A DNA stretch of 64,000 bases from Thermodesulfitimonas autotrophica (GTDB lineage Bacteria > Bacillota > Desulfotomaculia > Desulfotomaculales > Ammonificaceae). A program made the translations under genes and the position numbers. Where the stretch lies: the NCBI RefSeq assembly GCF_003815015.1, contig NZ_RKRE01000003.1:62001-126000 (forward strand). Direction: 5' to 3'. Below are positions 8,901 to 15,965 of the stretch, in pieces. Positions within the stretch are counted from its first letter, which is position 1. Each line of letters begins with the position of its first letter. The notes beneath the pieces are model-generated. The model saw nothing but the letters and a program-made list of their open reading frames with translations. It did no database searches and was not told the DNA's origin.

Positions 8901-9416
8901 GCGGTTGGCTTTGAACTTTACTGCCGGTTGCTGCGGGAAGCAATTCAGGAACTCCGGGGCGAGAAGGTGGTGACGCCGGTCGAAACGGTGGTAGAGCTGC
9001 CTATATCTGCCTACCTGCCGGAGGGCTACGTGCCTGATTACCATAAAATGGAGGTTTACCGGTCTATTGCTGACGCGGCGACGCCTGCGGCGGTGGCGGC
9101 GGTGGCCGCTTCGCTCCGCGACCGGTACGGACCACTCCCGCCGCCGCTCGAAAACCTCCTTTCGGTAGCGCTCCTGAGGGTTCACGGGCGGCGCTTACGG
9201 GTGCGTCTGGTGACCCGGCAGGGCCAGCTCTACCGGATCGTTTTCGCTTCCGGATATACACTTAAAGCGGAACGCTTAGGGATGATCGCGCGCAAGTACG
9301 GAGCGCGTTTTCACCAGCAGGGCGAGGAGTTTACTATCCTCCTGCCTGCCACGGAGCGACAGGAATCGAGTGCCTCCCTGAAAAAATTAACAGAATTTCT
9401 TGTAGAATTGGGTTGA
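5946..9416 (+). CDS. mfd: Transcription-repair coupling factor
   Basis: Displaces RNA polymerase stalled at DNA lesions and recruits UvrA. The 1156 residues are the usual family length. The N-terminal UvrB-homology module is followed by the RNA-polymerase-interacting domain beginning near GDYVVHPEHGIGLYKG. The RecG-like helicase core has Walker A GDVGYGKT (about residues 645-652), Walker B DEEQ in LIIDEEQRFGV (about 745) and the TATPIPRTL motif. The C-terminal TRCF domain is present. The ATG at 5946 directly abuts an AAAGG with no normal spacing, so translation may depend on coupling with pth, which ends 13 bp upstream. Confidence 0.96.
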   Translation: MRALLEIWAETPVIRQVKEAIQAGASRAVYGLSGTGQSFFIAGLVFGERLPALVVTPNDEAALKLHADLRQLLGEEVFVFLPWEAMAEKALPGAFIPRQRLMSLAALVCGGGVVVASAAALLRGLVPPAVFRAACRVLTRGDTLGPEELLRHLAATGYEPAAVVEVPGKFARRGGIVDFYPPGAPAPVRAEFFGDIIDSLRYFDPATQRSREKIARVTVGPATEGIYSPAAFETAVARLQKDYADFAPRLKSPQAAARLGNWVEETLAALRAGHYPPRGETLLPYFYERPAQLLDYLAPEGLCLVVEADKCAVAAGEAEREISQFIAGLEATGAMLPRQREIYLSWAEVAQKLGRRPVASLSFLPEKTPFGSGGKEISVVTKTAPNFLGRIDALAEEIREWRRENRVIIIMRKPEQAHQVVTDLRAREIFARYAAGVEKLAPGEVLVTTGGLSEGVIFPAGRVVLLTAAEVFGRRRLGLKTSMQAQEVSEQPQLRPGDYVVHPEHGIGLYKGLTMLTVEGVTREYALIQYAGEDRLYIPADQVGILQHYLGGEGAAPRLSRLGGGEWKRAKSRALQAAREVAGDLLSLYAARETAKGYAFSPDTPWQREFEDAFPYEETPDQLKAIAEVKADMEKPRPMDRLLCGDVGYGKTEVALRAAFKAVMDQKQVAVLVPTTILAQQHYQTFRERFAPYPVTVAWLCRFQTPAEQRAVIRGLKSGTIDIVIGTHRLLQNDVGFADLGLLIIDEEQRFGVVQKEKLKLLRREVDVLTMTATPIPRTLYMSLTGIRDTSILSTPPPDRLPVETYVMEENPVLIREAIRRELVRGGQVYFVYNRVVGLAEVADWVRDLVPEARVVAAHGQMPEEKLERVMLDFIARKYDVLVATTIIENGLDIGNVNTLIVKDADQLGLAQLYQLKGRVGRTNRLAYAYFLYQRDKLVNEGARQRLQAIRDFTDLGAGFKIAKRDLEIRGAGNILGVEQHGHIQAVGFELYCRLLREAIQELRGEKVVTPVETVVELPISAYLPEGYVPDYHKMEVYRSIADAATPAAVAAVAASLRDRYGPLPPPLENLLSVALLRVHGRRLRVRLVTRQGQLYRIVFASGYTLKAERLGMIARKYGARFHQQGEEFTILLPATERQESSASLKKLTEFLVELG

Positions 9417-9475
9417 AGTGATTATAATAGGCTTGGAAATAATTGTCCCGCCGGTTTGCTTTTTTTGGTAAAAAA

Positions 9476-9506
9476 TGAATAACGGGCAAGGAGACGTTGT
9501 ATACTA
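9476..9506 (+). promoter_or_regulatory. Candidate sigma-G (forespore) promoter of spoVT
   Basis: TGAATA (9476-9481) and TATACTA (9500-9506) are separated by 18 bp. These match the sigma-G -35 (TGAATA) and -10 (CATACTA, one mismatch). Expression of spoVT from sigma-G in the forespore is established in Bacillus subtilis. The site lies about 60 bp upstream of the spoVT start. Confidence 0.6.
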
Positions 9507-9568
9507 CTCATAGTTAAGTAAGCCGCAATCAATCCGTCCAGGAAATTCAAACTCAAGGAGGTAAAACC

Positions 9569-10129
9569 ATGAAGGCAACAGGAATTGTTCGGCGTATCGA
9601 TGACCTGGGTAGAGTGGTGATACCCAAGGAGATACGACGAACCCTTCGGATCAGGGAGGGTGATCCTCTCGAGATCTTTGTGGACCGCGACGGCGAGGTA
9701 ATTTTAAAGAAGTATTCACCTATCGGGGAATTAGGTGACTTTGCCAAGGAGTACGCCGACTCGCTCCACGAGGCGGTAGGGCACATCGCCATGATCGCGG
9801 ACCGGGATACGATTATTGCCGTTGCCGGCGCGGCAAAGAAAGAGTTTCTCAACCGGCCGATAAGTTCGGCGGTGGAAAAAGTAATGGAGGGGCGGCGGCC
9901 AGTAGTGATCAACTGCCCCAAGGAGGATCCGTTCTGTGCTGGCTGCCTCACGGGGGAGAACGGGGAGTGCAATTTTACCGCCGAGGTAATCGTGCCGATT
10001 ATTGCCGAAGGTGACCCGATTGGCGCGGTGATTTTGGTTTCGCGGGAACCTGGCGTAAAGATGGGGGAGCTTGAATTAAAACTGGCGGAAACGGCTGCCG
10101 GTTTTCTGGCAAAGCAGATGGAACACTGA
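9569..10129 (+). CDS. spoVT: Stage V sporulation protein T
   Basis: A forespore transcription regulator of the AbrB superfamily, 186 residues. The N-terminal swapped-hairpin DNA-binding domain (residues 1-50) has the hallmark TGIVRRIDDLGRVVIPKEIRRTL. The remainder is the GAF-like domain typical of SpoVT, with a CPKEDPFCAGCLTGENGEC segment rich in cysteines. The ATG follows an AAGGAGG at ideal spacing. It stands alone between mfd and yabN and has its own promoter. In Bacillus spoVB follows directly; here it is missing. Confidence 0.95.
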   Translation: MKATGIVRRIDDLGRVVIPKEIRRTLRIREGDPLEIFVDRDGEVILKKYSPIGELGDFAKEYADSLHEAVGHIAMIADRDTIIAVAGAAKKEFLNRPISSAVEKVMEGRRPVVINCPKEDPFCAGCLTGENGECNFTAEVIVPIIAEGDPIGAVILVSREPGVKMGELELKLAETAAGFLAKQMEH

Positions 10130-10206
10130 TAACGTCATCCCTGACTTCGAAGGCGAGCGGCGGGCGCAGCGTGACACTCAAGAGGTGAGGTTGAAAAAGC
10201 AGGATT

Positions 10207-11664
10207 ATGGCCGCATACCAGATAACTGTTTGCGGTCTCGGCCCCGGAAGTTGGGAGGCTCTCCCCGTCGGTGTGCTTGCTACCTTGCGCCAGGCGGGGG
10301 TTATTTTTTTACGCACTGAGCAGCATCCCGTGGTGCCGCGACTGAAAGCGATGGGTCTTACCTTCAACAGTTTTGACCGCTTTTATGAAGAGGAGAAAAG
10401 CTTTGCCGCTGTTTATAAGCGTATCGCGGCGACGGTTATATCGCAAGCGAAGCTCCAGCCCGTCGTTTACGCGGTTCCAGGGCACCCGTTAGTGGCCGAA
10501 GAGCCGACCCGCCTGATCATGGCGGGGGCGGCAGCGGAAGGGCTTACGGTTCAGCTCCTTCCGGCAATGAGCTTTCTCGACGCCGTCTACGCGGCTTTAT
10601 CCCTTGACCCTGCGGCGGGGATGGTGGTTCTCGACGGCCTATCCCTTGACCCCAAACTTGTCTGTCCGCACCTTCCGGCGGTAGTGATGCAGGTTTACAG
10701 CCGCCTGGTCGCCTCTGAAGTCAAGCTTTTCCTCATGGATTACTACTCCGATGCCCACCCGGTTACGGTAATCCGTGCCGCCGGCGTTCCGGATGAGGAG
10801 AAACGGGCTGACGTTCCCCTGTACACGCTCGACCGGCTGCCGTGGCTTGACCATTTAACTACCATATATCTTCCTCCCGTCAAGCGACGGCGCCCGCCTT
10901 CTTATTCGGTGGCGCCGCTCGTCCGGATCATGGCCCAGCTCCGCAGTAAAGAGGGGTGCCCCTGGGACAGGGAGCAGACGCACGAAAGCCTCAAAAAGTA
11001 CCTTCTTGAGGAGACGTACGAGGTTTTAGAGGCGATTGATGGCGGCAATCCGCATAATCTCTGCGAGGAGTTGGGAGACTTACTACTACAAATTGTCTTC
11101 CACGCCCAGATCGCGCGGGAGGCCGGGAAGTTCGACTTTGCCGATGTCGTCCGGACGATTACTAAGAAAATGGTTTACCGGCACCCCCACGTTTTCGGCA
11201 GTAAAGAGGTGAAGGATAGTGAGGAGGTGCTGGTTAACTGGGAGCGCCTGAAAAAAAAGGAGAAGCCGAACGCTACCTTCGGGAGCGTGACGCGGTCTTT
11301 GCCGGCACTCCTGTACGCCACCAGGGTGCAGGAGAAGGCTTCCCGGATCGGTTTCGACTGGGATGAGTGGCGCGGGGCGATGGACAAGGTTCTCGAGGAG
11401 GCTGGCGAGCTGAAGAAGGCTGTAGCAGCCGGGCGGGGCGTCGGCGGCGAGGTTGGCGATCTTCTTTTCGCGGTGGTCAACGTGGCCCGTCTCTTGGGGA
11501 TAGATGCGGAAGACGCCCTGCGCCAGAGCACCGCGAAGTTTATCCGGCGGATGGAATATATCGAAGCCCGGGCGCGGGACAAGGGTCTGGAACTTAAAGA
11601 TCTTGACCTGTCACAGATGGACGCCTGGTGGGAAGAAGCCAAGCGCCTCGAGGTCGAAGGTTAG
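10207..11664 (+). CDS. mazG: YabN-type fusion: tetrapyrrole-methylase-like domain plus MazG pyrophosphohydrolase
   Basis: A 485-residue two-domain protein. The N-terminal 220 residues resemble SAM-dependent tetrapyrrole methylases (ITVCGLGPGSWEALPVGV, and VVYAVPGHPLVAEEPTRL). From about residue 235 follow two MazG repeats, with CPWDREQTHESLKKYLLEETYEVLEAI and the metal-binding EELGDLLLQIVFHAQIA. MazG hydrolyses nucleoside triphosphates to monophosphates and pyrophosphate. This fusion is the normal form in Firmicutes (YabN); the methylase domain's substrate is unknown. Gene order (spoVT, mazG, hup, yabO, yabP, yabQ, divIC) follows the Firmicute pattern. Confidence 0.93.
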   Translation: MAAYQITVCGLGPGSWEALPVGVLATLRQAGVIFLRTEQHPVVPRLKAMGLTFNSFDRFYEEEKSFAAVYKRIAATVISQAKLQPVVYAVPGHPLVAEEPTRLIMAGAAAEGLTVQLLPAMSFLDAVYAALSLDPAAGMVVLDGLSLDPKLVCPHLPAVVMQVYSRLVASEVKLFLMDYYSDAHPVTVIRAAGVPDEEKRADVPLYTLDRLPWLDHLTTIYLPPVKRRRPPSYSVAPLVRIMAQLRSKEGCPWDREQTHESLKKYLLEETYEVLEAIDGGNPHNLCEELGDLLLQIVFHAQIAREAGKFDFADVVRTITKKMVYRHPHVFGSKEVKDSEEVLVNWERLKKKEKPNATFGSVTRSLPALLYATRVQEKASRIGFDWDEWRGAMDKVLEEAGELKKAVAAGRGVGGEVGDLLFAVVNVARLLGIDAEDALRQSTAKFIRRMEYIEARARDKGLELKDLDLSQMDAWWEEAKRLEVEG

Positions 11665-11832
11665 GAGTCATATGCCATAAATTGGAATCGCTTTCAGAAA
11701 TAAGCTGTTTGGGTGGGCAGGAGGTTGGTCCGGCGAAAAAAAATTTGCGTTTTAACCACTTTTTTTGCAGGAGAAAAAAGGGCTGCAGCGAATTAGGGAG
11801 TTTAGCCAAAATACTTCCAGGAGGGGATACGG

Positions 11833-12108
11833 GTGAACAAAGCGGACCTGGTAGCGAGCGTTGCAGAAAAGGCAGATTTGACGAAAAAAGACGCAGAAAG
11901 GGCAATTGCGGCGGTTTTTGACAGCATCACCGCCGCGCTCGCCAACGGGGAAAAGGTGCAGTTGGTGGGCTTCGGCACCTTTGAGGTGCGGCAGCGGGCA
12001 GCCAGGAAAGGGAGGAACCCCCAGACTAAAGCCGAAATCGAGATTCCCGCGGCGCGGGTGCCTGTTTTCAAGGCCGGCAAACTGCTTAAGGACGCTGTGG
12101 GCAAATAG
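11833..12108 (+). CDS. hup: HU-type DNA-binding protein
   Basis: A 91-residue histone-like nucleoid protein. It has the HU fold signature [26 protein letters not shown], with the DNA-bending arm and conserved RNP, and begins [21 protein letters not shown]. The start is GTG with an upstream AGGAGGGGA. It lies only 11 bp before yabO. The 168-bp gap upstream (11665-11832) is AT-rich and probably carries its promoter, though no convincing hexamer pair is visible. Confidence 0.95.
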   Translation: MNKADLVASVAEKADLTKKDAERAIAAVFDSITAALANGEKVQLVGFGTFEVRQRAARKGRNPQTKAEIEIPAARVPVFKAGKLLKDAVGK

Positions 12109-12119
12109 TTTTCTCCGGG

Positions 12120-12365
12120 GTGCGTCTGGATAAGTTTCTTAAAGTAAGCCGGCTGATCCCCCGCCGGGCGGTGGCGCAGGATGTGTTGCGGGAAGGGTTG
12201 GTGACGGTCAACGGCCGGCCTGCGAAACCGGCCACGCGGGTGAAGCCGGGGGATGTGGTAGTTCTTTCTCTCGGTCACCGGACAATAAAGTTTGAAGTTG
12301 TTGGGCTTGCCGAGCACGTAACGGCAAAAGAAGCGCCGGGTCTTTACCGGTTCCTCGAGGACTGA
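12120..12365 (+). CDS. rqcP: S4-domain RNA-binding protein RqcP (YabO)
   Basis: An 81-residue single S4-domain protein, MRLDKFLKVSRLIPRRAVAQ, with the typical VNGRPAKPATRVKPGD loop. RqcP binds the 50S subunit with RqcH and promotes C-terminal alanine tailing of stalled chains in ribosome quality control. The small heat-shock Hsp15 family is the nearest alternative; the neighbourhood (hup upstream, yabP downstream) favours YabO/RqcP. The start is GTG at 12120, 11 bp after hup. A terminator follows. Confidence 0.9.
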   Translation: MRLDKFLKVSRLIPRRAVAQDVLREGLVTVNGRPAKPATRVKPGDVVVLSLGHRTIKFEVVGLAEHVTAKEAPGLYRFLED

Positions 12366-12396
12366 TTTTGTTTACCCGGTGATCCGGTTATAACTG

Positions 12397-12425
12397 AACC
12401 GCGCGGTTTTAAGCGCGGTTTTTTT
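12397..12425 (+). terminator. Rho-independent terminator after rqcP
   Basis: Arms AACCGCGC (12397-12404) and GCGCGGTT (12413-12420) are complementary and followed by a run of T. It closes the hup-rqcP transcription unit before the yabPQ genes. Confidence 0.75.
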
Positions 12426-12488
12426 ATCTGTGGCAGAGTTTGCGCTTGCGGGCCTAAGCTGGGCCGGCCGGTTCTACCCGGTGGCACA

Positions 12489-12509
12489 CCCCGCATAAAA
12501 TTTGCGGGG
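12489..12509 (+). repeat. Inverted repeat before yabP
   Basis: CCCCGCA (12489-12495) and TGCGGGG (12503-12509) form a perfect 7-bp inverted repeat with an AT loop, ending 18 bp before the yabP start. The loop includes CATAAAAT, which resembles a sigma-E -10 box, but no matching -35 is visible. Confidence 0.35.
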
Positions 12510-12527
12510 AAAGAGGGGTGACACACT

Positions 12528-12809
12528 GTGAAAGAAGTGGAGCGCCACACGGTCATCCTCGAAGAAAGAAAGCGTGTAGTGGCCGAGGGGGTGCGTCAGG
12601 TTGATGCATTTACGGATAAGGAGATCCGTGCGGATACGGCCTTAGGTTATTTAGTGCTCAAGGGAGAGGGGCTGAACATCACCGACCTCAACCTCGATAC
12701 TGGTCGGCTGGTGGTCGAGGGCCGGTTTCAGGCGCTGAGCTATGCGGAGGAGAAAGGCACCGTCCGGCGGGGCGCCGGGCGCGGTTTGTTAGAAAGGCTT
12801 TTCCGGTAG
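12528..12809 (+). CDS. yabP: Sporulation protein YabP
   Basis: A 93-residue protein of the YabP family, needed for spore cortex formation in Bacillus. Recognisable by VERHTVILEERKRVVAEGVRQVDAF and the central beta-rich segment LGYLVLKGEGLNITDLNLDTGRLVVEG. No transmembrane helix is predicted. The start is GTG with a GAGGGGTGA ribosome site. The stop codon shares one base with the start of yabQ, so the two are coupled. Confidence 0.93.
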   Translation: MKEVERHTVILEERKRVVAEGVRQVDAFTDKEIRADTALGYLVLKGEGLNITDLNLDTGRLVVEGRFQALSYAEEKGTVRRGAGRGLLERLFR

Positions 12810-13237
12810 TGGCCACTTTCTTCTACCAACTCAAGGGTTTCGGTCTTAGTGTGCTTGTGGGGTTGGCGGGCGGCTGGCTTTACGATCTCTACCAGGTTTC
12901 CTTCCGGCTGCTGCGGTTGCGGACGCGCGTGGCGCTGGCGCTTGGGGACACCCTTTTCTGGCTTTGTCTTACCGTTCTGGCCTGTTTTCTTTTCTTTGCG
13001 GGCAATACCGGCGGGGTGCGGTTCTATACTTTTCTGGGTATGCTCACCGGGTTCTTCTTTTACTGCCGGTTTTTGCGCCGGCCTACGGTGGCCGCGGCGA
13101 CTTGCGCCGGTTCGGCCTTTTTGCGTTTCTGGCGCGTGTCGCTACGCTTCCTTTTGCCCACCGCAAGATTCTTCCGGCGCTGCGCCAGCCTTTTGCGGCG
13201 GTGGCCACTGCGCCGCCGGTGCAAGCCCGAAGAATAA
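12809..13237 (+). CDS. yabQ: Spore cortex biosynthesis protein YabQ
   Basis: A 142-residue membrane protein with about four hydrophobic segments in the first 95 residues (from LSVLVGLAGGWLYDLYQVSFRLLR to FLGMLTGFFFYCRFL), then a very basic arginine-rich tail. YabQ lies in the mother-cell membrane around the forespore and is needed for cortex synthesis. The GTG start overlaps the last base of yabP. The C-terminal half is poorly conserved in the family, which suits the divergent tail here. Confidence 0.88.
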   Translation: MATFFYQLKGFGLSVLVGLAGGWLYDLYQVSFRLLRLRTRVALALGDTLFWLCLTVLACFLFFAGNTGGVRFYTFLGMLTGFFFYCRFLRRPTVAAATCAGSAFLRFWRVSLRFLLPTARFFRRCASLLRRWPLRRRCKPEE

Positions 13238-13301
13238 CTGGCGGAAAGTTTTTGGTTCGCCGGCAGGAAATTTTTCATTTATGTAGAAGACCTGTAATAA
13301 T

Positions 13302-13324
13302 TTTGTCCACATTTTGTGGACAAA
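13302..13324. promoter_or_regulatory. Perfect palindrome resembling inverted DnaA boxes or an operator
   Basis: TTTGTCCACA (13302-13311) and TGTGGACAAA (13315-13324) are perfect 10-base arms around TTT. Each arm contains TTGTCCACA, one base from the DnaA box TTATCCACA and identical to the box preferred in actinobacteria. It lies 20 bp upstream of the small helix-turn-helix gene, so it could equally be the operator for that regulator. Confidence 0.5.
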
Positions 13325-13344
13325 CCGGGGCATAAGCTGGTCGG

Positions 13345-13596
13345 GTGAAGGACTTGCACGTTGAGATTAGGGGTGCCGAGAAACTCAGTTTCCGCGAACG
13401 GCAGGTTGTCGTTCTAAAAGAGATGGGTTACCCGGCGGAGGCGATTGCCCGCCGCCTGAAGCTGAGCCCTTCGAGCGTCGCTACCCTTTTTAACCGGGCG
13501 CGCCAGAAGGGCTATGAGGTGGTCATTGTTTTGCCGGGCGGGTTGTTACTACCCGACGAGGAGGAGCTGGCGGATGGCGGTGAAGGCGGCGAGTAA
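13345..13596 (+). CDS. Small helix-turn-helix protein (sigma-70 region 4-like)
   Basis: An 83-residue protein whose centre LSFRERQVVVLKEMGYPAEAIARRLKLSPSSVATLFNRARQ reads as a region-4/LuxR-type helix-turn-helix, with no other sigma domain. The C-terminus is acidic. It begins with GTG, and its last 23 bases overlap the start of the FtsB/DivIC gene. It probably regulates its own operon or a spore or division gene, perhaps through the palindrome just upstream; this is inference. No characterised homologue is recognised. Confidence 0.75.
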   Translation: MKDLHVEIRGAEKLSFRERQVVVLKEMGYPAEAIARRLKLSPSSVATLFNRARQKGYEVVIVLPGGLLLPDEEELADGGEGGE

Positions 13597-13969
13597 AACG
13601 GTTAAGCAGGGGAGGGAAACGAGACCCAGGGTGCGTTTCGACCCCGGCCGGCTACCGGTACTGCTCTTTGTCGTCTTTTTGATTTATCTTTTGATCGTTA
13701 CCGGAAGCCAGTTCGGCCGGCTCTACGCTCTGGAGACTAGCGTAAGACAAGCCGAACGGGAGTTAAAAGAGATGCAGGCCCAGAACGCTGCGCTCTGGGA
13801 GCGCGTTCGCCTTCTCCAGTCCGATTCTTATGTGGAGTCGCTGGCCCGGGAAAAATTCGGCCTGGTAAAACCCGGAGAAGTCCCCGTGGTGGTAACGGTT
13901 GCCCCCCGGCAGGAAGGGCAAGGGAGACGGCATGAAGGGGACCAAAACCGGGCGGGCAATACCCACTAA
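13574..13969 (+). CDS. divIC: Septum formation initiator, FtsB/DivIC family
   Basis: A bitopic division protein of 131 residues. A basic cytoplasmic start is followed by a transmembrane helix (about residues 28-45, LPVLLFVVFLIYLLIV) and a coiled coil (ETSVRQAERELKEMQAQNAALWERVRLL). It ends in the typical ESLAREKFGLVKPGEVP motif of FtsB/DivIC. It partners FtsL and DivIB at the divisome. I chose ATG 13574, preceded by GAGGAG; the frame is open upstream but that part is read by the preceding gene. The C-terminal tail is polar and low in complexity. It converges with hisG, leaving only five bases between the stops. Confidence 0.9.
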   Translation: MAVKAASKTVKQGRETRPRVRFDPGRLPVLLFVVFLIYLLIVTGSQFGRLYALETSVRQAERELKEMQAQNAALWERVRLLQSDSYVESLAREKFGLVKPGEVPVVVTVAPRQEGQGRRHEGDQNRAGNTH

Positions 13970-13974
13970 TTTTT

Positions 13975-14847
13975 TCAGGGAATTACTTTATTAAGGGGGT
14001 ACTCGATGATGTCCTGGGCGCCGGCTTCCTTCAAAGCGGGAATCAGTTTCCGTACCCGGTGTTCGTCGATCACGACTTCCACGGCAACCCAGCCGCCGTT
14101 GTTGTAAAGCGGCGATACGGTTGGCTGCTTCATTGCCGGAAGGATGCCCAGGACGGTGGCGAGCCTGTCGCCCGGAACGTTCATCTTGAGGCCTACCTTG
14201 GCGTAAGCGGCTAACGCCCCTTTGAGGAGCAGGGCGAGGTTTTCGATCTTGCTCCGCTTCCAGGGGTCTTCCCAAGCGGCCGGATTGGCATGCAGCCGCG
14301 GCGTCGATTCGAGAATGGTAGCGATTACCCGCAGGTTGTTTGCTTTAAGGGAGCTACCGGTTTCGGTGAGGTCAACGATGGCGTCGACGAGTTCGGGTAC
14401 CTTTACTTCGGTGGCGCCCCAGGAGAATTCGACGTGCGCGGTAACGCCGTGGGCGGCGAGGTAACGCCGGGTGAGCCGCACAAACTCGGTGGCGATTCGC
14501 TTGCCGTCAAGGTCGGTTACCTGCTGGATGTTGCTATCCTGCGCTACCGCCAGCACAAGGCGGACCGGCCGCTGCGACTGTTTGGCGTAAACGAGCTCGG
14601 CGACTTCGACGACCCGGGCTTCGTTCTCCTGAATCCAGTCGTAGCCGCTCAAGCCGGCGTCGAGCACGCCTTCAGAGACGTAGCGGGGAATCTCCTGCGC
14701 CCGCATAAGTACCACCGCGATTTCCGGGTCGTCAATCGCTGGGTGGTAGGAGCGTCCGCTTACCGTAATGTTGTAACCGGCGCGGCGGAAGAGTTGGAAA
14801 GTGGCCTCTTGAAGGCTGCCCTTAGGCAGACCGAGTCGGAGTTGCAA
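13975..14847 (-). CDS. hisG: ATP phosphoribosyltransferase, long form
   Basis: Catalyses the first step of histidine synthesis, joining ATP and PRPP. The 290 residues correspond to the long HisG with a C-terminal ACT-like regulatory domain (from about residue 215), so it should not need HisZ. Family segments [28 protein letters not shown] and the PRPP-loop region [16 protein letters not shown] are clear. The start is TTG with an AGGAGG seven bases upstream. It is on the minus strand, alone, inside the plus-strand sporulation/division block and away from any other his gene in this window, which is unusual. Confidence 0.94.
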   Translation of the reverse strand: MQLRLGLPKGSLQEATFQLFRRAGYNITVSGRSYHPAIDDPEIAVVLMRAQEIPRYVSEGVLDAGLSGYDWIQENEARVVEVAELVYAKQSQRPVRLVLAVAQDSNIQQVTDLDGKRIATEFVRLTRRYLAAHGVTAHVEFSWGATEVKVPELVDAIVDLTETGSSLKANNLRVIATILESTPRLHANPAAWEDPWKRSKIENLALLLKGALAAYAKVGLKMNVPGDRLATVLGILPAMKQPTVSPLYNNGGWVAVEVVIDEHRVRKLIPALKEAGAQDIIEYPLNKVIP

Positions 14848-14909
14848 TTTTTTCGCCTCCTGTGGCTGTAGCTTGGGCTCGGGTTTTGCGACGAAAAGTA
14901 TCAGGCATT

Positions 14910-14939
14910 ATCTTAATAGGGGAAAAGACGGGCGGTCAA
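14910..14939 (-). promoter_or_regulatory. Candidate promoter of hisG
   Basis: On the minus strand TTGACC (14934-14939) and TAAGAT (14910-14915) are 18 bp apart, about 65 bp upstream of hisG. The -35 matches five of six, the -10 four of six. No T-box or attenuator was recognised in the leader. Confidence 0.4.
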
Positions 14940-15012
14940 GAGTAAAAATGGACTTTTGGCAGGAATGATCCGGGGGTAGGGGGCTGCGGACTCAATATAA
15001 GGGGTGTTGCCG

Positions 15013-15909
15013 GTGCGCGTGGGCGTAATAGATATTGGCACTAATTCGACACGCTACCTTTTAGCCGAGGTAGGCCCCCAAGTGGTTGACCGGGTGGAAA
15101 CGGCGCTCAAAACAACCCGTTTGGGGGAGGGGCTCGTTGCCACCGGGCGATTGTCCGAGCAGGCGATGGCCAGGACGGCAGCTGCGGTTGCGGAATTCTG
15201 GCGGCGGGCGCAGACGATGGGGGCCAAAAGGATTATCGCGGTGGCCACCTGTGCGGTGCGCGAGGCAGCTAACCGGGAAGATTTCCTCACGCTGATCCGC
15301 CGGGCTACCGGGCTTGAGGTGCGTATCCTTTCCGGGACCGAGGAGGCCTTTTACACTTTTTGCGGCGCTATGACCGGGCTGGCCTTCGACCCGGACGAGA
15401 CGGTAGTTATCGATATCGGTGGCGGGAGCACGGAGATCATCTGGATGGAAAAAGGACGGCTTATGGCCCGTAGCCTGCCGCTCGGCGCAGTTCGCCTGAC
15501 GGAGCAGGGGGGCGGTGCCGAAACGGTCGCCCACGTGCTGGCGCCTGTAGCTTCTAAGATCACGGGCCGCCGGATTATTGGAACCGGAGGGACGATCACC
15601 ACGCTGGCGGCGGTGGCACTGGCGCTGCCCGCCTACGACCCGGCGCGCGTCCACGGCTACGAACTCCAGGCGGAAGAGGTGGTCGCCATGGGCGCGCGGC
15701 TGGCCGCGCTTTCGCTTGAAGAGCGGCGTAACGTTCCCGGGCTGCAGCCGGAGCGCGCCGATGTCATCCTTGCCGGGATCCGGATTCTCACCGTTTTGTT
15801 AGAGCTGACCGGAGCTCCCGGGTTGACCGTCAGCGAGCATGATCTCCTTTACGGTGTGGCAGCCGAGGCGGTGGATGCTGTCGAAAGAAAATTAAATCAC
15901 CGGCCCTGA
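15013..15909 (+). CDS. ppx: Ppx/GppA-family phosphatase
   Basis: A 299-residue single-module member of the exopolyphosphatase / pppGpp phosphohydrolase family (actin-like fold). Phosphate-binding motifs are VGVIDIGTNSTRYLL at the N-terminus, the catalytic Glu region SGTEEAFYTFCGA and VVIDIGGGSTEIIW. The length matches the short bacterial form without an HD domain. I chose GTG 15013 because AAGGGG ends eight bases before it; in-frame starts at 15004 (GTG) and 15007 (TTG) would add up to three residues. Whether it acts on polyphosphate or pppGpp cannot be decided. Its last codons contain a perfect Spo0A box for the spoIIE promoter. Confidence 0.9.
   Translation: MRVGVIDIGTNSTRYLLAEVGPQVVDRVETALKTTRLGEGLVATGRLSEQAMARTAAAVAEFWRRAQTMGAKRIIAVATCAVREAANREDFLTLIRRATGLEVRILSGTEEAFYTFCGAMTGLAFDPDETVVIDIGGGSTEIIWMEKGRLMARSLPLGAVRLTEQGGGAETVAHVLAPVASKITGRRIIGTGGTITTLAAVALALPAYDPARVHGYELQAEEVVAMGARLAALSLEERRNVPGLQPERADVILAGIRILTVLLELTGAPGLTVSEHDLLYGVAAEAVDAVERKLNHRP
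15879..15885 (+). promoter_or_regulatory. Spo0A binding box (0A box)
   Basis: TGTCGAA is a perfect 0A box. It sits at the 3' end of ppx, 26 bp upstream of the -35 of the spoIIE promoter. A single 7-mer could arise by chance, but its position before a gene under direct Spo0A control in Bacillus makes it credible. Confidence 0.55.
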
Positions 15910-15911
15910 TT

Positions 15912-15944
15912 CTGACAGAAATTACCACCTCACCGGGGTATAAT
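15912..15944 (+). promoter_or_regulatory. spoIIE promoter with 21-bp spacer
   Basis: CTGACA (15912-15917, five of six) and a perfect TATAAT (15939-15944) are separated by 21 bp, too long for an ordinary sigma-A promoter. The Bacillus subtilis spoIIE promoter is known to be sigma-A dependent with the same abnormal 21-bp spacer and to need phosphorylated Spo0A. The overlap of the -35 with a TGACAGAA sequence may provide a second, weaker Spo0A site. Confidence 0.6.
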
Positions 15945-15965
15945 AAGGAAATAAATTCCGGCGGG

